Shown: piece after piece, positions 58,076 to 64,000 of the stretch
Layout: every line of letters starts with the position of its first letter
Numbering within the stretch: position 1 is the stretch's first letter
Assembly: GCA_003117195.1 (NCBI GenBank)
Contig: BDSI01000009.1
Coordinates: forward strand, 1,054,001 to 1,118,000
Length of the DNA: 64,000 nt
Reading direction: 5' to 3'
Source of the DNA: Eudorina sp. 2006-703-Eu-15
Lineage: Eukaryota; Chlorophyta; Chlorophyceae; Chlamydomonadales; Volvocaceae
Notes under the pieces: generated by a model
Told to the model about the DNA's origin: nothing
The model's input: the letters and a program-made list of their open reading frames with translations, nothing else
Database searches by the model: none
Program-made: the position numbers and the translations under genes

Positions 58076-59732
58076 GGGGATTGGAGCGGCTAGCACTCTG
58101 ACGCATAGTAGTACGGCAGTCCAAAGAGCGCACGGTGGGTCTCGGACACGCGGTGTGTTTCAACATTCAAGGGTACGCGGGCAGTCAAGGGTTTGTCGGA
58201 TGGTTTCATGGATGTCTGGGTTTGGGCGGGCGGTGTGGTGGTTGTGTGTGGGCGGATCAGTGGCGTCGGCGCAAGTGGTAGCTGGTTGGGTACTGCGCCG
58301 CGAGAGCGCTGACACACCCGGATCTGTCTAACATAAAGCGCAGCCTGGCGCATCAATGTGCGTGCGCTGTACTGTACGGATGTACGGAGCATGTTGTACG
58401 GCTTTGGGTGAATCCAAGGAGGGCTCCGCTCGCGGCGTTCCGTCTGCACGTGGCAGGGCAGCCAGCGTTGCCCTCCTCCCCCCTCCTCTGTGTGTGAGGT
58501 GAGTACGAGCACGTACTGTACTGCATCCCCGGGTGCGGTCGCCGGATGGCGCCCTGGGACTGGACACTGGAGAGCCGCTCGCCCTGGTCGAGCCCCGAGC
58601 GCAGTGGCGGCACGGCTCGGATGGCCCCCCGCGGCCCGGGGCGGTGCGGCTCCTGGCGCAGCCCGGGGGGGGGTGGCGGACAGCGCCCCTCCCCCTTGGC
58701 GCGGGCGCGGGGCGTCTGCGCGCTCACGGGCGTTGCGGGCGGCGTTTTTTTATCGGTTTGAGGCTGTGGGTCATATCTCATATGGCGGCGAGCGGTCCGC
58801 GGTCCGCCGCGGTGTCCGGGGAGTTGGGGGGGTCGGATTGCGAGTGAGATCGACCCCAGGCCACAATGGCGGCGCAAGTGAACTCCCCCCCCCGCGGGGA
58901 GACGCGGCGCCCAGCGGAAGGGAAGCGGGGCCCGCCTGGCGGTGGCAGCAGTCCGGGCGATTCGACCCATGGGCCGAAAGAGTGCGCGACCGAGCCGCAC
59001 CGTAAGCACGGGAGCGCTGCATCCGGTACTTGTGCGTCAAGCAGGTGGCGATGTACCGCCCCCAGCAGTCGCAACAGGTGCTGTTGGGTGTGGGAAGAGC
59101 TGTGGGAATCCAATAAAGTGTGGATGGGTCCAATGTCTGCGTCGCGCAGGCCGTACATGCACATGACATCGACGTTGAGGTGGCGGCCGGTAGCCAACCA
59201 ACGATCCCCCAGTCGTCAACCGCCCCATGGACGTTCCGTATCCTCGTACTGATCACGTTCATTCATTCAATGCCCAGGTCCTTGATCATTTCGAGGTTAA
59301 AACTTCAGTGCCGAACAACGAAAAGTGCAAGCACAAGCGCAAGTACAAGTGCACAATCAACCGCTCACAAGTCATTTGCGAGGTAGCCAAGTTGTCACAC
59401 GCATCATGGAAAATCCTACTTGGAAAACATCGTACAAGATCTCCGTACCTCCCATAACACGTCCCTGGAAGCGCACCCCGCGTCGTCCCAACCGCCTTTC
59501 CCTCCCCGGGCCATCCGTACAAAACAGAAGCCCCGGTCCCAAACAATGCTGCGCGCCGCCAGCCCCGCTGCATCGCCGCCTCGCCCTTCTCCGCGTCAAC
59601 ATTGCCAGGTCGCATGCGCGCCTGTTGCACTGCTCCCCTCCGCACCGCTCCCTCTCGACCCCGACCCCGACTCCGACCCCGACCCCCAGCCCAGCTCCAG
59701 CACCCTGACGGACCCCTCTCTCCGGCTCCACG

Positions 59733-62606
59733 TCACCCTCGCCCCTCCACCGGACTCTGCCCAGCGGCAACCCGGCTGGGAGGCACCGCGGCCGCTGCCG
59801 TCCCGGGCCCCGCTGTCGCCCCCGCCGGCGCCGCCGCCTTCGCAGCCGCCTTGGCCTTGGCCGCCTGCCCCGCCCCCGCCAGCGTCTTGCGCGCCAAGAA
59901 CAGCATGCCGAAGCAAAACACCCACTCCAGCACCCCCTCGGGCATCTCCAGCGCGGCGCGGCCGCCGGCGGTGCCGCCCGCCAGGGTGCCCGCCGCCAGC
60001 GCCGCGGCCATGACCCAGTCCACGTTGCCGAGGCGCCAGTGCTGCGCGAGGCCCACCAGGGAGGGGGCCACCATGGCGGTCAGGGAGGTGCCCAGGACCG
60101 ACAGCTGGGGCAGCCCCGTCGCGATGGTCAGAAGGGGCGTTACCACCGTGCTGCGGGCGCGGAGGGGAGCGGCGGGGGCCGGCGGGGGGCGGCGGGGGAT
60201 GGTGAGTTCAGGGGTAGCGGAACAGCGGCGGTGGTGGACGGTGAGTTCAGGGCCATAACGGTATCGAACCGGTCTGGCGGGGTGGGGGCTGACACGGCCG
60301 TGGCCGGCCGCCTGCGAGGCTGGTCGTGATGGCGCCGGCAGAGCTGACATGCAAGCACACAACCGGCCCAGGAGAGAGCGGGCGCCCCAAGAATGACCAA
60401 CCATGTTTAATGAAAGTCGTGTGCTGAGCCAAGACACCCCCGCCCCGCCCCAACCAGCTTCAGGTATAAATACCCCGTGTGCGGTCGATAGCAAGAGTGT
60501 GTGGCCTACGACGGGTATGGAAGACCCAACAGATGTCCGTACGCGCCAATAACATCCCTCAACTCCCGATCCTGCGCTGGCGTTCTTTTGTAATCAACTC
60601 CTCGTCTACTCTCACCAGCCTGGTCCAATCGCCGCACAGCCACCCACCCGCCGCCGATGCCAAGCAACCCGGATGCAAAGCCCGCCAGCAAGCCAGTCGC
60701 AACCAGCACCCCATCACTGCCCCGCAACGGCCGCCACAACGTTGCCGTTGTCGGAGCTGCCGCCGCCTCCACCGCACTCGCAGCAGCGTCACCGCTGCCG
60801 CCGCTGCCGCTGCTACTCGCTCCCAGCTCCCCGGCTGCGGCGCCCAGGCCCTCCCCGCCGGGACCCTTGCCAGCAAAGTGTTTCTGGATGACGGGCTTGA
60901 GGGGCACCAGCGGCGCCACCGCGAACAGCCAGTAGGCCAGGATGCGCCGGAGCTTGGCGCAGTCGAACGCGTGTGTGGCCCGGGCCCCCAGGGGTGTAGT
61001 GAGGATGGCGGAGAGGGAGATGAGGGCGGCGGAGGTCAGGTCGACGGCGCCACTGGACCAGTAGACCATGCCGGCTGCGGAACCGGTGGCGGCGACCGCG
61101 GCGAGGGAGGTGCCGGAGATGACCCGCTGCGGAATGGTCCTGGGGGACGGCGGGGGGAGGTGAGGCGGGGTGACGGGGGGAGAGGGGTAAGGAGGGGGAG
61201 CGGGGCGGCGGTGGTGGGTGGTGTTTGGTCGTTGGTGGTTGCGCACAGCCCTGGAGGTTCCCGGCGAATGTACCCTCCTCGAATCCAGACGCACAGCTTT
61301 CAGGTTGTTAGCGTTCCACCCACTCCTGTTGCGTGGTCCGAAATCATCCGGGATGCCCAGCTACCCACCTACCCAGCCACCCACCTGCCCAGCCACCCAT
61401 CCAGCCACCAAGCGGGCAAAGGGCCGCGGCCACGGTCGGCGCTCCCCCCCCCCTGATTCCTGGTGGACATGATGAGAGTGCTTTCCCGCCCCCCCACCCA
61501 CCCACAACCGCCCGGCCGACCTGCCTGCCTATTCCTGCCTGTCCCACGAGTCCAGTACGGTACCAGCGCCCGCCCCACCCCACCCCACCCCACCCCGGCC
61601 CGCCCGCTCACTTGCATATGTTGGCGATGATGGGGGAGATGAGCACTCCGCCGCCCACCCCCACCAGGCTGCCAAATGCACCCGCCAGGGCCCCCACCGC
61701 CAGAGCCAGCTTCCGGGCCTTCACCAACGTCTTGTCGGGCACAGCCGCCACACCTGGGGGTTTTGGGGGATGGGCGAGTGACGCGGACGACAGACAGCCA
61801 CATGTCGGGGGTGTTCCAGAACTACCTCCGCTTCCTCAGCCCCTCGCAAGATGGTCCGGGGGATACGGTAGTCCTTTTCAAAACCCTTTCAGATAGAGAC
61901 TTTTACCAATGGCCCTTCTAGGGACAAGGCTTCTGTCTGACCTCTCGGCGATGCACCCTCACCATACGTCCCCTCGCCAAAAAAGGGTCTTATACAGGGT
62001 GTGCGACGTACCTGTCCCCATACTCCGGCCCGGCTCACGCATCACCAGCCTCCACAGGTTCACGTTGTTGGTCGGATGAGTCCATGGGGAGGTCACACCC
62101 GGGAGGGACTCCCCTGCTGGGCAGCTGGCGAGCCTGGATGCGGCTGTGCGGGCGAGGCGCTGCAGTGCGGTCGCCCGCGACATCGTGCCAGGCACGCGAA
62201 AGGCTGCTGTGACGAGAGCGCAGGAAGAGGTAAGGCAGCAGACGTGGTACTCAGTTGTGGTGTTCCTCCAGCGCCTTCCACATGCCTGCCGAATATGGGG
62301 CCAGCCATCCGGGCGACGTGAGCAACGCGCGGTTCCGGAAAGGGAGAATGTTGGAGCGCCCAACCGTGCATACCTTTCTTCTTGAAACCCGGCTCGGCTT
62401 CTCTGTACTCCCTCACTTCTCTGCTCGCCAACGGAGCGAAGGCAACGGGATACAGTACACCGCTGAGAAACAAACAAACGGCAGCCACCTGTGTTGATGG
62501 AACAAGTCAGCAGGTTCATATCAGCGCAACGCGACGTGTGTAACAGCGCTGAGAGGGTGTGAAGGGAACTTGCCGTGATAGCGCCCTTTACTTTGCTTTC
62601 AGTCAT
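59733..62606 (-). CDS. TauE/SafE family membrane transporter (6 exons)
   Basis: Exons 62606-62592, 62488-62374, 62116-62012, 61753-61612, 61139-60648 and 60150-59733 join in frame to 428 aa. The two inverted-topology halves of the TauE/SafE (sulfite exporter) family are visible. Half one has LAGAFGSLVGVGGGVLISP (about 102-119). Half two has LLAGFASGLLGIGGG, then TVVTPLLTIATGL (about 275-302), the GGG motif being split by the last intron. Several hydrophobic helices lie between and after them. Family members export sulfite or related small organosulfur anions; the substrate here is unknown. The loop between halves is Gly/Ser/Ala-rich. The first exon is only five codons (MTESK) with a GTAAAG donor, so the N terminus is the weakest part, and an upstream exon at 63257-63398 could replace it. 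Confidence 0.82.
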
Positions 62607-63256
62607 GGCTGAGAAAGATTCAGCACATCACATATACAATCACGCACATTGTTTACACATCACACAACGGTTTCCAGGTTCATGCTAATTGCTGCAAGCT
62701 CTACAACCGTTTCAACGGTCACACCTCTAGTATCTCCCAACGTCCCAAGAATGCGCACGATTAAGACCCTGCGCATGGTGTCAAACTTGTGTTTTAATGA
62801 GCGAACTTACGCTTGCAAAGTGATCGGACGTTGTCGCCCGAACGTTTGCGCACAGACTCGGGACAGATTTGCCGGTGCAACTGTGAGGATAAATGCGCGC
62901 TTTGCTTCGTTAAATCGTCGCGACACGGCGCATGCGCACCAGATGTTACGTGCGGCACAGCTCACTGACGTCCCAGGCCAAAAGCTACGACGAGTTTTAA
63001 GTACCATGTTGTACGACCATGTCTTGCCATCATTAACACGGCCATGAGCCATGCCGTTACCGGAAATCGATGTCTCCCGCCTTTAGAATACGCAATAGGC
63101 GGCAAACCTCGACAACCCCACAACCACCAACGGTGTGACTGGGCCGCAGTGCAGCGTACCCACGGTGCCTTCCAGTATCTCCCTATTTACGGCTTGCACC
63201 AAATCATCATATCAAGAGTTGGACTCCTCCCTCCATTCCGGGGGATGACCAGCAAC
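62607..63256. other. AT-richer upstream flank of the TauE/SafE gene
   Basis: No exon recognised; likely promoter and 5' UTR of the minus-strand transporter gene. Confidence 0.4.
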
Positions 63257-63398
63257 CTGCAGCGAAGTACGTCCCCCAGAGCGCCACTGCTCCTGTCCAG
63301 GCACGCAAGACCATCCTCAGATCGGCCGCATGCGACAGCGTTCCAAAGCTAGCCAGATCCAACACAATAGATCCTACGCGCATGCTGCAGGTCTTCAT
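63257..63398 (-). CDS. Possible 5' exon with one hydrophobic helix
   Basis: ATG at 63398 opens MKTCSMRVGSIVLDLASFGT and continues to MVLRAWTGAVALWGTYFAAG before a GTTGCT donor (phase 1). The hydrophobic segment could be a membrane helix. Phase does not match the 62488 exon directly, so membership in the TauE/SafE gene would need an intermediate exon. The family is not recognised. Confidence 0.3.
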
Positions 63399-63606
63399 GT
63401 CTCCAACATCTTCAACAGACAACCGATCCAAAATTCACATCCTCTCGGATGTGAAATGGATGAGGTGGCATCCTTAGTTGGCAGGATTAACCGCCTTGGA
63501 GCCTCGGTTCGTATGGCGTAGGTTCGGTGTGATGATGGTTGAAGGTGTCCTATAGCATCATATAAAACCGCAACATAAACCCTTAGACAGGGCCCGGAAG
63601 CCTATC

Positions 63607-63806
63607 CACACTGTAACGGTACTACTACTACATCCTCTCGATTTTACAGAATGCCGTACCTGTACGGCAAGGACCGCCATAGGCGCTCAGTTCCACCCCC
63701 GAATGTCACACTGTAACGGTACTACTACTACATCCTCTCGATTTTACAGAATGCCGTACCTGTACGGCAAGGACCGCCATAGGCGCTCAGTTCCACCCCC
63801 GAATGT
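63607..63806. repeat. 100-bp perfect tandem duplication
   Basis: 63607-63706 and 63707-63806 appear identical. Each copy carries ACTACTACTACATCC and a minus-strand TGTAA (63644-63648 and 63744-63748). Confidence 0.95.
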
Positions 63807-63824
63807 ACCTGCCCTCCTGCCTTC

Positions 63825-64000
63825 CTAGCCTGGCCCGCTCATTGGAATCGGTCCCGCCGCCGCCGACTGGCTGGGCTGCGGCGGCCCCCAACCGAAATCG
63901 TCGCTGACCTGGCCCTGGCTGACGGCCCCAGATGCTGACAATCGCACCTGCCGGAGCTGCTGCTGCTGCTGTGGCGGCGCCGCCACGGGCTGCTGGTGCT
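63825..64000 (-). CDS. C-terminal end of a gene running off the right edge
   Basis: From the window edge the minus strand reads HQQPVAAPPQQQQQLRQVRL, then VSQGQVSDDFGWGPPQPSQS, and ends MSGPG at TAG (63827-63825). It is Gln/Pro/Ala-rich with an acidic-aromatic DDFGW patch. Two TGTAA poly(A) motifs lie 77 and 177 bases past the stop, inside the tandem duplication. The family cannot be named from this fragment. Confidence 0.6.
   Translation of the reverse strand, partial: HQQPVAAPPQQQQQLRQVRLSASGAVSQGQVSDDFGWGPPQPSQSAAAGPIPMSGPG

Larger units (their letters stand above)
56907..59732. other. Region between convergent genes, with repeat and hairpin
   Basis: Holds copy 2 of the dispersed repeat (57452-57617) and a perfect hairpin (58038-58075). 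Open frames around 58490-59000 occur on both strands without a domain. No TGTAA close to either stop was identified. Confidence 0.45.

Overview
The window is nuclear DNA of a eukaryote, most likely a colonial or multicellular volvocine green alga (Chlorophyceae, Chlamydomonadales). The coding exons are short, GC-rich and separated by many short GT..AG introns with CAG acceptors. Proteins carry long Ala/Gly/Pro/Gln runs, microsatellites are abundant, and the volvocine poly(A) motif TGTAA follows some stops. There is no operon structure and no prokaryotic feature. Most gene models were built by hand, joining exons only where splice sites and reading phase agreed. In the six strongest models every joined exon set closes in frame.

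Layout: (1) 390-1131, a small terminal-inverted-repeat element, then the 3' end of an unrecognised + strand gene stopping at 1742. (2) 3777-14822 (-), a 15-exon XRN-type 5'-3' exoribonuclease with all core acidic residues and a long low-complexity AT-hook tail. (3) 15605-17579 (+), a three-exon C2H2 zinc-finger protein, head-to-head with XRN. (4) 20814-23612 (-), a six-exon secreted, Gly/Pro-rich, probably GPI-anchored glycoprotein. (5) 24593-27284 (-), remnants: kinase-like exons and a frameshifted retrotransposon aspartic protease. (6) 28235-28450, a 216-bp (GT)n tract. (7) 29867-30704 (-), C-terminal exons of a TFIIH p62/TFB1-like subunit, plus a possible separate 5' exon at 33043-33228. 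(8) 33845-39638 (+), a plastid-lipase-like (class 3/PLIP) protein whose nucleophile serine is replaced by glycine. (9) 43026-47796 (+), an F-box Tubby-like protein. (10) 52151-56906 (+), a five-exon leucine-rich-repeat protein with an F-box-like N terminus. (11) 59733-62606 (-), a TauE/SafE membrane transporter. (12) 63825-64000 (-), the C terminus of a gene running off the right edge, with a 100-bp tandem duplication in its 3' flank.

The genes are functionally unrelated housekeeping and regulatory genes. They cover RNA decay, transcription and repair, lipid-related metabolism, ubiquitin or phosphoinositide signalling, anion export and the cell surface. The most unusual features are three families of short repeats that occur only inside introns of different genes, and the lipase-like protein that appears to have lost its catalytic serine.
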